From Pseudomonadota bacterium (GTDB taxonomy: Bacteria; Pseudomonadota; Alphaproteobacteria; Rhizobiales; Beijerinckiaceae): a stretch of DNA of 22,619 nt. The position numbers and the translations under genes were made by a program. This document shows positions 6,812-16,036 of this stretch, piece after piece (the first letter of the stretch is position 1; the number at the start of each line of letters is the position of its first letter). The stretch lies in NCBI GenBank assembly GCA_023393655.1, contig JAEWKP010000403.1, forward strand, positions 1 through 22,619, written 5' to 3'. The notes under the pieces were generated by a model that was not told the DNA's origin, did not search any database, and saw only the letters and a list, made by a program, of their open reading frames with translations.

Positions 6812-7978
6812 ATGAACGACGAATATGCGCCAAGGCTGCGCTATGCCATGGTCGGCGGCGGCCGCGATGCCTTCATCGGCGCCGTGCACCGCCATGCCAT
6901 CGCGCTCGACGGCCAGGCGGAGCTGGCCGCGGGCGCCCTCTCATCGACGCCCGAGCGTGCCCGCGAATCCGGCCGCGCCCTCGGGTTGGCCGATGCTCAT
7001 AACCACGCGAGCTGGCAGGCCCTGCTCGAAGCCGAGCTCGCCCGCCCAGCCAGCAAGCGCGTCGACCTCGTCGTCATCGTCACGCCGACAGACACGCATT
7101 TTCCGATCGCGCAGGCCTTCGCGGAGGCCGGTTTCCATGTCGTCTGCGACAAGCCGCTGACCCATACCGGCCTGCAGGCCGCGCCGCTGGTCGAGACGGT
7201 CGCCAGCCAGGGCACTGTCTTCGGCGTGACCTATAACTACACCGGCTACCCGATGGTCCGGCAGGCGCGCGAGATGGTGCGTTCCGGCACGCTCGGCCGC
7301 ATCCGCAAGGTCGTGGTCGAGTATAATCAAGGCTGGCTCGCGACCGCGCTGGAGGCGACCGGCAACAAGCAGGCGCGCTGGCGCACCGATCCGGCCCGCA
7401 GCGGCATCGCCGGGGCGCTCGGCGATATCGGCTCGCATGCCGAGAACCTCGTCTCGACCGTCACGGGACTTCAGATCGAGGAGTTGGTCGCCGATCTCGG
7501 CGCGCTCGTGCCCGGCCGCGCGCTCGACGACGATGCCAGCATGCTGCTGCGCTTCAAGGGTGGGGCACGCGGCGTCCTCGTCGCCTCGCAGATCAATGCC
7601 GGGCTCGAGAACGACCTGCGCCTGCGCGTCTCCGGCGAGAACGGCACGCTCGAATGGCGGCAGGAGGAGCCGAACCGGCTCGTCCATCACCGCCGCGAGG
7701 GGCCGACCGAGATATTCACCCGCGCCTCGCCCTGGCTCTGCGAATCGGCCCGCCGCGCCGGGCGCATTCCGGCTGGCCACCCCGAAGGCTTCATCGAGGC
7801 CTTCGCCAATATCTATCGCGGCGTCTTCGCCGATATCCGCGCCCGCAAGGCCGAAAGGACAGCCGACCCGCTCGATGCCGACTATCCGACGGTCAAGGAT
7901 GGCGCGCGCGGCGTGCGCTTCATCGAATGCGCCGTGGCGTCCTCGGCCGAGCGGCGCTGGCTGCCCTTCTCAGGTTGA
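6812..7978 (+). CDS. Gfo/Idh/MocA-family NAD(P)-dependent oxidoreductase
   Basis: This 388-residue cytoplasmic protein has the two-domain Gfo/Idh/MocA architecture. An N-terminal Rossmann fold carries MVGGGRDAF (residues 13-21), VVIVTPTDTHF and CDKPLT with the conserved Lys114. The C-terminal substrate domain carries GALGDIGSHAENL with Asp205 and His209, the usual catalytic pair. Members oxidise sugars, inositols or glycosides at a ring hydroxyl, or reduce keto-sugars. It ends the sugar ABC operon and is the probable enzymatic partner of the divergent TIM-barrel protein, as in other rhizobial loci that make and process keto-sugars. It has no visible damage. Its 3' end overlaps the convergent glpK by 9 bases. 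The exact substrate is unknown. Confidence 0.88.
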   Translation: MNDEYAPRLRYAMVGGGRDAFIGAVHRHAIALDGQAELAAGALSSTPERARESGRALGLADAHNHASWQALLEAELARPASKRVDLVVIVTPTDTHFPIAQAFAEAGFHVVCDKPLTHTGLQAAPLVETVASQGTVFGVTYNYTGYPMVRQAREMVRSGTLGRIRKVVVEYNQGWLATALEATGNKQARWRTDPARSGIAGALGDIGSHAENLVSTVTGLQIEELVADLGALVPGRALDDDASMLLRFKGGARGVLVASQINAGLENDLRLRVSGENGTLEWRQEEPNRLVHHRREGPTEIFTRASPWLCESARRAGRIPAGHPEGFIEAFANIYRGVFADIRARKAERTADPLDADYPTVKDGARGVRFIECAVASSAERRWLPFSG

Positions 7979-9472
7979 ACTCAGCGTCCGCCTGACGCTG
8001 TCGCGCCAGCCGGTGACCTTGCGCTTGCGCTCGCTGCCGGCCATCGCCGGCGAGAAGCGACGCTCCAGCCGCCACATGTCGGCGAAGCGATCGGGCTCGG
8101 GCAGCAAACCGGCATCGAGCCCGGCGAGGTAGGCCGCGCCGAGCGCCGTCGTCTCCAGCACGTTCGGCCGATCGACCGGCAGGTCGAGGATGTCGGCGAG
8201 GCGCTGCATCGTCCAGTCGGAAGCGACCATGCCGCCATCGACCCGCAGCACCGATTGCTTGCCGGCGCCGGCTTCCGGCCAGTCGGCCCGCATCGCCTCG
8301 ACGAGATCAAGCGTCTGGTAGCAGACGCTTTCCAGCGCCGCCTGTGCGAATTCGCGCGGCCCGGAATTGCGGGTCAGTCCGAACATCGCCCCGCGCGCAT
8401 GCGCATCCCAATGCGGAGCGCCCAAGCCCACGAAGGCCGGCACCAGATAGACGTCCTGCTCGGGATCGGCGGCCTCCGCCAGCGGCCCGGTTTCGCTCGC
8501 CTTCTCGATGATGCCGAGCCCGTCGCGGAGCCATTGCACGGCAGCGCCCGCGATGAAGATCGAGCCTTCCAGCGCATAGGTCCGCTTGCCGCCGAGCTGA
8601 TAGGCAACGGTGCTGAGCAGGCGATGTTTCGAGCGCACGGGCGTGTCGCCGGTGTTCAACAGGGCGAAGCAGCCGGTGCCATAGGTCGATTTCACCATGC
8701 CGGGCGAGAAGCAGGCCTGCCCGATCGTCGCCGCCTGCTGGTCCCCGGCAATGCCGCGCACCGCAATCGCCCCGCCGAACAGTTCCGGCGCGGTATCGCC
8801 GAAATGCGCGGCGCAGTCGCGCACCTCAGGCAGCAGCGCCGCCGGAATGCCGAACAGGTCGAGCAGGTCGGGATCCCAGATGCCGCGGCCGATATCGAAC
8901 AGCATGGTCCGCGCGGCGTTGGTCGCGTCGGTCGCGTGCACGGTCCCGCCGGTCAGGCGCCAGAGCAGGAAGCAGTCGATCGTGCCGAAGGCGAGTTCGC
9001 CCGCTTCCGCCCGGCGCCGCGCTCCGGGAACATTGTCGAGCAGCCAGGCGATCTTGGTGGCCGAGAAATAGGGGTCGATGCGCAGGCCGGTGCGCTCGGC
9101 GACCAGATCCTCATGGCCGGCCGCGACGAGATTCGCGCAGGCCTTCGCCGTGCGTCGGTCCTGCCAGACGATGGCGCGGTGGATCGCCCGGCCCGTGCGG
9201 CGGTCCCAGATCAGCGTCGTCTCGCGCTGGTTGGTGATGCCGATTCCGGCGATATCCGTCGCACTCAGGCCGCCCTTGGCGATGGCCTCGCGCGCCGTCG
9301 CGAGCACGCTGTCCCAGATATCCTCCGGCTCGTGCTCCACCCAGCCCGAGGCCGGGAAATGCTGGGGAAACTCGCGCTGGGCGCTGGCCACCACGCCGAG
9401 CGACGCATTGAACAGGATCGCCCGCGAGGAGGTCGTGCCCTGGTCGATGGCGAGGATATGTCTGGCGGCCAT
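7970..9472 (-). CDS. glpK: Glycerol kinase
   Basis: This enzyme phosphorylates glycerol with ATP to sn-glycerol 3-phosphate in the cytoplasm. The 500-residue length is standard for the FGGY kinase GlpK. Visible motifs are DQGTTSSR (10-17), NQRET (81-85), IVWQDRRT (101-108), GIAGDQQAA with the catalytic base Asp244, STYGTGCF and the C-terminal VDGGMVASDWTMQ and TTALGAAYLAGL. The Escherichia coli enzyme has a GGKGGTR loop that binds the inhibitor fructose 1,6-bisphosphate; here the corresponding stretch is LFGGAIAVRG, so that control may be absent (inference). The ATG at 9472 follows AGGGA. It stands alone: no glpF, glpD or glpR lies beside it. It is divergent from the ppx gene. Confidence 0.95.
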   Translation of the reverse strand: MAARHILAIDQGTTSSRAILFNASLGVVASAQREFPQHFPASGWVEHEPEDIWDSVLATAREAIAKGGLSATDIAGIGITNQRETTLIWDRRTGRAIHRAIVWQDRRTAKACANLVAAGHEDLVAERTGLRIDPYFSATKIAWLLDNVPGARRRAEAGELAFGTIDCFLLWRLTGGTVHATDATNAARTMLFDIGRGIWDPDLLDLFGIPAALLPEVRDCAAHFGDTAPELFGGAIAVRGIAGDQQAATIGQACFSPGMVKSTYGTGCFALLNTGDTPVRSKHRLLSTVAYQLGGKRTYALEGSIFIAGAAVQWLRDGLGIIEKASETGPLAEAADPEQDVYLVPAFVGLGAPHWDAHARGAMFGLTRNSGPREFAQAALESVCYQTLDLVEAMRADWPEAGAGKQSVLRVDGGMVASDWTMQRLADILDLPVDRPNVLETTALGAAYLAGLDAGLLPEPDRFADMWRLERRFSPAMAGSERKRKVTGWRDSVRRTLSST

Positions 9473-9623
9473 GTCGGTTCCCTGCCCTGTCTTGCATCAA
9501 GCCGGCGGAGACTGGCCGATCAGCCGGTTCCCGCGCAAGCGCTCCGGTATCCGGCGCGGCGCCCAGCCGGCAAGGTTCTGCTTGGCATGTCGCCTGCCCT
9601 GTAGTTAGCTTGATCACGAAGCA

Positions 9624-9645
9624 GGGCCGCGCCGTGTCGCGGCCC
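9624..9645. other. Strong GC hairpin between glpK and the Ppx/GppA gene
   Basis: GGGCCGCG (9624-9631) pairs perfectly with CGCGGCCC (9638-9645) around the loop CCGTGT. The loop contains a GTG (9634) that is an in-frame potential start of the Ppx/GppA gene. No T-run follows. It could be a leader structure or simply the result of GC-rich sequence. Confidence 0.4.
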
Positions 9646-9690
9646 CTGTCCGTGCCCCAGGGCAGAGGGCAGGTTGAGGGATTGGGATCG

Positions 9691-10809
9691 GTGGCGGTCG
9701 AGGACCGGCAACAACGGGACGTCACGTCAGTGGCGCCTCCGCAAAGAAGCAACGCCGATCCGCAGCGGGCCGGTGCGGTTCCGTCTGTGACGCCATTCAG
9801 GAACTTCCAACAACCCTCTGCCCCGCGTCCACCATCCGCGACCTATGCGGCGCTCGACCTCGGCACCAATAATTGCCGCCTCTTGATCGCCCGGCCGGCG
9901 CAGCACGGCTTCCGCGTCGTCGATGCCTTCTCCCGCATCGTGCGCCTCGGCGAGGGCCTGGCCGCGAGCAGCCGCCTCGCCGATGCCGCGATGGACCGTG
10001 CCGTCGAGGCGCTGAAGATCTGCCGCGGCAAAATGGCGAATCGCGGCGTCACCCGCGCCCGGCTCGTCACCACCGAAGCGTGCCGGGCCGCCACCAACGG
10101 GCTCGATTTCATCCGTCGCGTCGCAGCCGAGGCCGAGCTCTCGCTGGAGGTCATCGATCAGCGCACGGAGGCCGCGCTCGCCGTCTCGGGCTGCGCTGCC
10201 CTGACCGATCCGGCGGCCGAGAGCGTCATCGTCTTCGACATCGGCGGCGGCTCGACCGAGATCGTCTGGCTCGGCGGCCGCAGCGAGGCGCGTGATCCCG
10301 CCGCCCGCATCCGCGAATGGGCCTCGCTGCCGATCGGCGTCGTCACGGTCGCCGAGCGCTATGGCGGCATCGAGGTCAGCCGCGACCTGTTCGAGAAGAT
10401 GGTCGATGACTGCGCGCAGGCGCTGGCCCCCTTCGCGAAGAAGGCGGCCGGGGCCAAGGATGCCCGCAGCTTCCACCTGCTCGGCACCTCCGGCACCGTC
10501 ACGACGGTCGCCGGCATCCATCTCGACCTGCCGCGCTACGACCGGCGCGAGGTCGACGGGCTGTGGATGCATCAGCGCGACATCCTCACGGTGATCGACC
10601 GCCTGATCGAGATGGATTATGCCGCCCGGGCGGCGAATGCCTGCATCGGCCGCGAGCGCGCCGATCTGGTGCTGGCCGGCTGCGCGATCTTCGAGGCGAT
10701 CCGCCGCGCGTTCCCGAGCGAACGCGTTCGCATCGCCGATCGCGGCCTGCGCGAGGGCATCCTGCTGCGCATGATGCATGAGGACCGCGCCTGGTGGCGG
10801 CGGAAATAG
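9691..10809 (+). CDS. ppx: Ppx/GppA family phosphatase (exopolyphosphatase / pppGpp phosphatase)
   Basis: Members remove terminal phosphate from polyphosphate or convert pppGpp to ppGpp; which one applies here cannot be read from the sequence. The sugar kinase/Hsp70/actin-type fold is clear: phosphate-1 motif YAALDLGTNNCRLLIA, phosphate-2 FDIGGGSTEIVWL and GTSGTVTTVAGI, plus Glu in DQRTEAALA near the catalytic position. The N-terminal 50 or so residues are Pro/Gln/Arg-rich and probably disordered. The start is uncertain: the frame is open with a TTG at 9610 and GTGs at 9634, 9691, 9730 and 9787. I choose 9691 because GAGGG stands 10 bases before it and the 9634 GTG sits in a hairpin loop. rlmE follows 12 bases downstream, an order I recall as common in Rhizobiales. 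Confidence 0.88.
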   Translation: MAVEDRQQRDVTSVAPPQRSNADPQRAGAVPSVTPFRNFQQPSAPRPPSATYAALDLGTNNCRLLIARPAQHGFRVVDAFSRIVRLGEGLAASSRLADAAMDRAVEALKICRGKMANRGVTRARLVTTEACRAATNGLDFIRRVAAEAELSLEVIDQRTEAALAVSGCAALTDPAAESVIVFDIGGGSTEIVWLGGRSEARDPAARIREWASLPIGVVTVAERYGGIEVSRDLFEKMVDDCAQALAPFAKKAAGAKDARSFHLLGTSGTVTTVAGIHLDLPRYDRREVDGLWMHQRDILTVIDRLIEMDYAARAANACIGRERADLVLAGCAIFEAIRRAFPSERVRIADRGLREGILLRMMHEDRAWWRRK

Positions 10810-10821
10810 GCTTTTGAGGCG

Positions 10822-11565
10822 ATGAGCAGCGGACAATCCGGAGGCAAAGGCGGCGGCGGCAAGCCTGCCGGCGCGCGCGATATGCGCGTCAAGGTCAAGA
10901 AGGCCGGCAAGCTCAAGCATTCCTCGCAGCTCTGGCTCGAGCGCCAGCTCAACGACCCCTATGTCAAGCGGGCCCGGGAAATGGGCTATCGCTCGCGCGC
11001 GGCCTTCAAGCTCGAGGAGATGGACGACCGCTACAAGTTCCTGAAATCCGGCCAGCGGCTGGTCGATCTCGGCTGTGCGCCGGGCGGCTGGTGCCAGATC
11101 GCCGCCAAGCGCATCGGGCTGGAGCAGGGCAAGGGATACATCGTCGGTATCGATCTGTTGCCGGTCGACCCGATCCCCGGCGTCGACCTGATCCAGCTCG
11201 ATTTCATGGCCGATGAGGCGCCGGCCCTGCTGACCGAGCGTCTCGGCGGCCGGGCGGATGGCGTGATGTCGGACATGGCCGCCAATACCACCGGCCACAA
11301 GAAGACCGACCATCTCAAGATCATCGCGCTCGCCGAGGCCGCGATCGAGTTCGCGCATGACGTGCTGGCGCCGGGCGGCTTCTTCCTCGCCAAGCTGTTC
11401 CAGGGCGGCGACAGCGCCGAGCTTCTTGCCGCGCTGAAGCGCGATTTCACGACCGTGCGCAACGTCAAGCCGGCGGCGAGCCGCGCCGATTCCTCCGAGC
11501 TCTATGTGCTGGCGACAGGTTACAGGCGGGCCGCCCGGGAGGAAACGGAACAGCGGGAGGCGTGA
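10822..11565 (+). CDS. rlmE: 23S rRNA 2'-O-ribose U2552 methyltransferase RlmE
   Basis: RlmE (FtsJ/RrmJ) uses SAM to methylate the 2'-OH of U2552 in the A-loop of 23S rRNA, late in 50S assembly. The 247-residue protein shows the SAM motif VDLGCAPGGW (81-90) and the K-D-K-E catalytic tetrad: Lys63 in RAAFKLEE, Asp151 in VMSDMA, Lys191 in FLAKLFQ and Glu226 in SSELYVLA. The N-terminal 30 residues are Gly/Lys-rich and basic, fitting an RNA-binding tail longer than in E. coli. The ATG at 10822 follows GAGGCG closely. It is 12 bases after the Ppx/GppA gene and probably shares its transcript. It converges on the membrane protein gene, with a short palindrome across both stops. Confidence 0.95.
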   Translation: MSSGQSGGKGGGGKPAGARDMRVKVKKAGKLKHSSQLWLERQLNDPYVKRAREMGYRSRAAFKLEEMDDRYKFLKSGQRLVDLGCAPGGWCQIAAKRIGLEQGKGYIVGIDLLPVDPIPGVDLIQLDFMADEAPALLTERLGGRADGVMSDMAANTTGHKKTDHLKIIALAEAAIEFAHDVLAPGGFFLAKLFQGGDSAELLAALKRDFTTVRNVKPAASRADSSELYVLATGYRRAAREETEQREA

Positions 11566-11578
11566 CCGCTCAGGTCAC
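11562..11578. terminator. Short palindrome spanning two convergent stop codons
   Basis: GTGACC (11562-11567) pairs with GGTCAC (11573-11578) across a 5-base loop. The rlmE stop (TGA, 11563-11565) lies in one arm and the stop of the opposing gene (11575-11577) in the other. The stem is short and no T-run flanks it, so bidirectional termination is only a possibility. Confidence 0.3.
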
Positions 11579-12195
11579 TCCGGGAAGACGTCCCGCGGCA
11601 GGTGGCGCGGATCGTAGCGGCCCGGCGCGCTCTTCACGACCGAGCCCCAGATCCAGAAGCCGAGGCCGCCAACGCCGATGAGCGGTCCGATGATCTCGAA
11701 GAAGCCAGCCTTGCCGCTCAGGCCGATATAGAGAACCATCAAGCCGGCGCCGCCGAAGACCCCGGCGGCGATGAGCGCGACGACGATCAGGAAGCGGTGG
11801 CGCCCCTCCGGAATCCCGCGCCGGAAGGCGACATGGCCATGTCCGCCGGCGACGAGCCGACGATGCAGATCCTCAATGAAGGCGATGAAGGTCGTGTCGC
11901 GCAGCGGATCGTCCACGCCCCAGGGGCTGCTGGAATGGACGAAGAGCGGCCGGCCGGAGGAAAAAGTCAGCTCGGCCAGCGCTTCCCACGGCGAGCGCGG
12001 CCCGCCATTGACGGATTGCAGGCGCACGCTCGTGAGATTGGCGAAGGGCCGTAAGCCCGAGCGGCCGTCGAGCTCATAGGAGATGCCGTCCTCGCTGAGC
12101 GTCAGTTCGGTTTCGGCCAACTTGAGCCGGGCCGCGCCGTTGCCGACGCAGAGATTGTAGCGCGTCTCGTCCGGGAGAGCGGGCGCTGCTTGCAT
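11575..12195 (-). CDS. Two-helix membrane protein of unknown function (206 aa)
   Basis: I do not recognise a named family. The N-terminal 125 or so residues are soluble and strand-rich (ARLKLAETELTLSEDGISYELDGRSG, then FANLTSVRLQS), which looks like a PH-like or bacterial-PH-like fold (inference). Two hydrophobic helices follow (FLIVVALIAAGVFGGAGLMVLY and IIGPLIGVGGLGFWIWGSVV), then a short charged tail ending RHLPRDVFPE. An in-frame TTG at 12213 exists, but the ATG at 12195 follows CAGGGTCAGGGC and is preferred. It lies 36 bases downstream of the MFS gene on the same strand, so co-transcription is likely. Codon use matches its neighbours. Confidence 0.75.
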   Translation of the reverse strand: MQAAPALPDETRYNLCVGNGAARLKLAETELTLSEDGISYELDGRSGLRPFANLTSVRLQSVNGGPRSPWEALAELTFSSGRPLFVHSSSPWGVDDPLRDTTFIAFIEDLHRRLVAGGHGHVAFRRGIPEGRHRFLIVVALIAAGVFGGAGLMVLYIGLSGKAGFFEIIGPLIGVGGLGFWIWGSVVKSAPGRYDPRHLPRDVFPE

Positions 12196-12231
12196 GCCCT
12201 GACCCTGCGGCAAGCCGGCCCATCTGACAAG

Positions 12232-13671
12232 CTAGTCGAGCGGCTTCTGCTCCGCGATCGCCTCGGCGGTGACCTTGCGCGCGCTGACCGGGACATGCCC
12301 GGAAACCTCGGCGCCGGCATCCGGGGCGAGCTGCATCATCCAGAACACCGATGAAGCCGAGATCAGGCCGACGATCAGGAAGGCCGGCCAGAAATCCCCG
12401 GCTGCAAGCGTCTTGCCACCATGGAGGACATGGGCGCTCTCCAGGGCGAAGGCGCCGATCGTGACGCCGATGCTCAAGGAGAGTTGCTGGGCCACGCCGG
12501 ACAGGCTGGTCGCGCTCGACATCTCGCGGTTGGAGACGTCGGCATAGCTCAGCGCGTTGATGCCGGTGAATTGCAGCGAGCGGAAGCAGCCGCCGACCAG
12601 CAGCACGGACAAGATGATCGCGTGCGGCGTCGTCGGCGTGAACAGACCGGAGGCCGCGAGGAAGGCGGCGCCGATCACGGCGTTGACGGTCAGCACCCGC
12701 CGGAAGCCGAAGCGCGTCAGGATGGACTTCGCCAGCGTCTTCATGATCAGCGCGCCGGCCGCCGAGACGAAGGTGATCAGGCCGGACTGCAGCGCGTCCA
12801 GCCCGAATCCGAGTTGCAGCATCAGCGGCAGCAGGAACGGAATGGCCCCGATGCCGGTCCGGAAGACGGAACCCCCGATCACGCCGGTCCGGAAGGTCGG
12901 AATCCGGAACAGCGACAGGTTGAGCACCGGATACGGCACGCGCTGCGCATGGAACCAGTAGGCCACCAGCGCCGCCGCGCCGCCCAGCACGCAGGCATAG
13001 GACACCGCCTCCGGCACCAGATGGCGGCCACCCGTATTGAGCCCGAGCATCAGGCTGGCGAAGCCGAAGGAGGAGAGCAGGAAGCCGCGGATATCAAGGG
13101 GCGGAACGTCCTCCTCGCGGACATCCTCGAAGAACAGGCTCGCCAGCACCAGGCCGACGAGGCCGATCGGGATGTTGATCAGGAAGATCCAGCGCCAGTC
13201 GAAATAGGTGGTGATGAAGCCGCCGAGCGGCGGCCCGACGACAGGCCCGACCAGCGCCGGAATCGTCAGATAAGCGAGTGCCCCCACGATCTCCGACTTG
13301 CTGACGCTGCGCAGGATGACGAGCCGCCCGACCGGCACCATCATCGCCCCGCCCATGCCCTGGATGAAGCGCGCACCGACGAAGGCGCCGAGCGAGTTGG
13401 ACACCGCGCAGAGCAGCGAGCCCAGCATGAACACGCAGAGCGCCGAGCGGAAGATCGTCCGGGCGCCGAAGCGGTCCGCCATCCAGCCGGAGATCGGAAT
13501 GAAGACGGCGAGGCTGACGAGATAGGAGGTCAGCGCGAGCTTCAGCGCGATCGGGTCCTCGCCGAGCGATTTCGCGATCACCGGCAGCGAGGTCGCGATC
13601 ACCGTCGAATCGGTGTTCTCCATGAACAGCGCACAAGCGACGATCAGGGGCAGGAGTTTGGAGCGCTGCAA
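12232..13671 (-). CDS. DHA2-type MFS multidrug/solute exporter (MdtD/EmrB-like)
   Basis: This 479-residue inner-membrane protein belongs to the drug:H+ antiporter-2 group of the major facilitator superfamily, proton-driven exporters of drugs or other small molecules. It resembles E. coli MdtD, sharing MENTDSTVIATSLP at helix 1, the motif A region SGWMADRFGART, QGMGGAMMVPVGRL, and the antiporter motif C region PALVGPVVGPPLGG. Helices recur through the chain; the C-terminal 30 residues are polar and cytoplasmic. The start is TTG at 13671, 9 bases after AAGG; no in-frame ATG lies upstream before the preceding stop. The 206-aa membrane protein follows. No regulator gene lies beside it, and the substrate is unknown. 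Confidence 0.88.
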   Translation of the reverse strand: MQRSKLLPLIVACALFMENTDSTVIATSLPVIAKSLGEDPIALKLALTSYLVSLAVFIPISGWMADRFGARTIFRSALCVFMLGSLLCAVSNSLGAFVGARFIQGMGGAMMVPVGRLVILRSVSKSEIVGALAYLTIPALVGPVVGPPLGGFITTYFDWRWIFLINIPIGLVGLVLASLFFEDVREEDVPPLDIRGFLLSSFGFASLMLGLNTGGRHLVPEAVSYACVLGGAAALVAYWFHAQRVPYPVLNLSLFRIPTFRTGVIGGSVFRTGIGAIPFLLPLMLQLGFGLDALQSGLITFVSAAGALIMKTLAKSILTRFGFRRVLTVNAVIGAAFLAASGLFTPTTPHAIILSVLLVGGCFRSLQFTGINALSYADVSNREMSSATSLSGVAQQLSLSIGVTIGAFALESAHVLHGGKTLAAGDFWPAFLIVGLISASSVFWMMQLAPDAGAEVSGHVPVSARKVTAEAIAEQKPLD

Positions 13672-13971
13672 GACGTCGGACCTTGGGATTTCGAAGCTTC
13701 CGCGCCGCAGAATTAGGCGCGTTTGAAATCATAAGCTCGGCTATTAATGCCATGTGCACGGAGTGACGAGAGCGAAATCGCGGTTTATCGGCCGATTTGC
13801 CTGCTGCCCGCGCGCTTCCGCCATGCGCCAGATTTATGGCTCGGCGGCGGGCACAACGCCGCCATGCATTGACCTCACTCCTTCACTGCCTATGGCGGCC
13901 CCATCTCCCTCATGTCCGGCTGGAACCGGGCCGTCGCGAGGGGCGCGCGCCGCCAACCTCGGAGAAGCGCC
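13672..13971. other. Divergent intergenic region between the MFS and small secreted-protein genes
   Basis: About 300 bases without a supported gene. The part nearest the MFS gene (13700-13750) is relatively AT-rich, and TATGAT on the minus strand (13728-13733) is a possible -10 without a good -35. For the rightward gene, TTGACC (13869-13874) with TATGGC (13891-13896) 16 bases later is a possible promoter. Short reading frames here have no start signal or recognisable composition. Confidence 0.4.
13869..13896 (+). promoter_or_regulatory. Possible sigma-70-type promoter for the small secreted protein
   Basis: TTGACC at 13869-13874 matches the -35 consensus in five of six bases. TATGGC at 13891-13896 matches the -10 only in its first three bases, with a 16-base spacer. 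It lies 76 bases upstream of the ATG at 13972. The weak -10 makes this tentative. Confidence 0.3.
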
Positions 13972-14289
13972 ATGATCAGCATTTCACCTGTGTTCGCCGC
14001 CGCCCATCGCCTGTCCCCCGGCCTGCCCGTTCTCGGCATCGCGCTCCTTGCCGGCCTGAGCTGGGCGCCGAATCCGGCCGCGGCCGCCGTGGCTGGCTGG
14101 CAGAACGGCTGCCAGTTCAAGACGATTCCCGGAAGCGGCGGCGAAGGCCTGCGCTATGACGAATGCCTGCGGCTGGAAACCTGCCAGCACATGGCCGATG
14201 CCGCCGGACGGACGATCTTCGAGGCCGGCTGCTTCGGCATCGCGCCTGACGCGCCCGTCCATCCCGCAGCGGCTCGCCCGGCCCGCTGA
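13972..14289 (+). CDS. Small secreted cysteine-containing hypothetical protein (105 aa)
   Basis: Unrecognised family. The N-terminus looks like a Sec signal peptide (a polar start, then the hydrophobic LPVLGIALLAGLSWAP, with likely cleavage in the Ala-rich NPAAAAVAG). The mature part of about 65 residues has four cysteines (NGCQF, DECLR, ETCQH, AGCFG), an even number suiting two disulfides in the periplasm. GGAGAAG at 13961-13967 supports the ATG at 13972; an upstream in-frame GTG at 13912 would push the signal peptide inward. It is followed by a hairpin cluster and guaB. Its role is unknown. Confidence 0.65.
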   Translation: MISISPVFAAAHRLSPGLPVLGIALLAGLSWAPNPAAAAVAGWQNGCQFKTIPGSGGEGLRYDECLRLETCQHMADAAGRTIFEAGCFGIAPDAPVHPAAARPAR

Positions 14290-14293
14290 TCCG

Positions 14294-14338
14294 GGCGGCG
14301 CGATGGAAACGGCGCCGCCTTTCACTTGCGCCGTTTCC
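14294..14338 (+). terminator. Two overlapping, mutually exclusive hairpins upstream of guaB
   Basis: Hairpin A pairs GGCGGCGC (14294-14301) with GCGCCGCC (14312-14319), followed by TTTC. Hairpin B pairs GGAAACGGCGC (14305-14315) with GCGCCGTTTCC (14328-14338), a perfect 11-bp stem with a 12-base loop. They share 14312-14315, so only one can form at a time. A is a plausible weak terminator of the small secreted-protein gene. The pair could also act as an attenuator if transcription into guaB starts upstream. Confidence 0.5.
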
Positions 14339-14472
14339 GCACTGCAAAAGAATCCGCCCCCATGCACTAGCGGCCCCGCCACGCCCGTGCTAACGGGCCT
14401 CGTCAACTCGGCACTGGGCCTTTTGCCCTGCCCCTTTGAAAAGCCGGCCTCGCCCGGCGGTCGGAGTTGACG

Positions 14473-15966
<1,494 letters not shown>

Positions 15967-15986
15967 GTCCGGGCGAGCTTCGTGCA

Positions 15987-16015
15987 GCACTGGCCCGGCT
16001 CATCCGGGCCGGTGC
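15987..16015 (+). terminator. Strong hairpin between guaB and the MAPEG gene
   Basis: GCACTGGCCCGG (15987-15998) pairs with CCGGGCCGGTGC (16004-16015), 12 pairs including one T.G wobble, around the loop CTCAT. No T-run follows. It starts 20 bases after the guaB stop and ends 21 before the MAPEG ATG, so it could terminate, protect the guaB mRNA 3' end, or sit in a shared transcript. Confidence 0.45.
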
Positions 16016-16036
16016 GACACGAGGCGACGCGCAACC

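Noticed and set aside
8255..9604. 449-codon open frame opposite glpK
   Set aside because: Antisense shadow of a strongly conserved gene; composition is Arg/Ala/Gly-rich with no family features, as expected in GC-rich DNA.
9727..11358. 543-codon open frame opposite the Ppx/GppA and rlmE genes
   Set aside because: It spans two real genes on the other strand and shows no recognisable domain.
12421..13716. 431-codon open frame opposite the MFS gene
   Set aside because: Composition is dominated by Arg, Gln, Asp, Glu and His, the complement of hydrophobic codons; a shadow.
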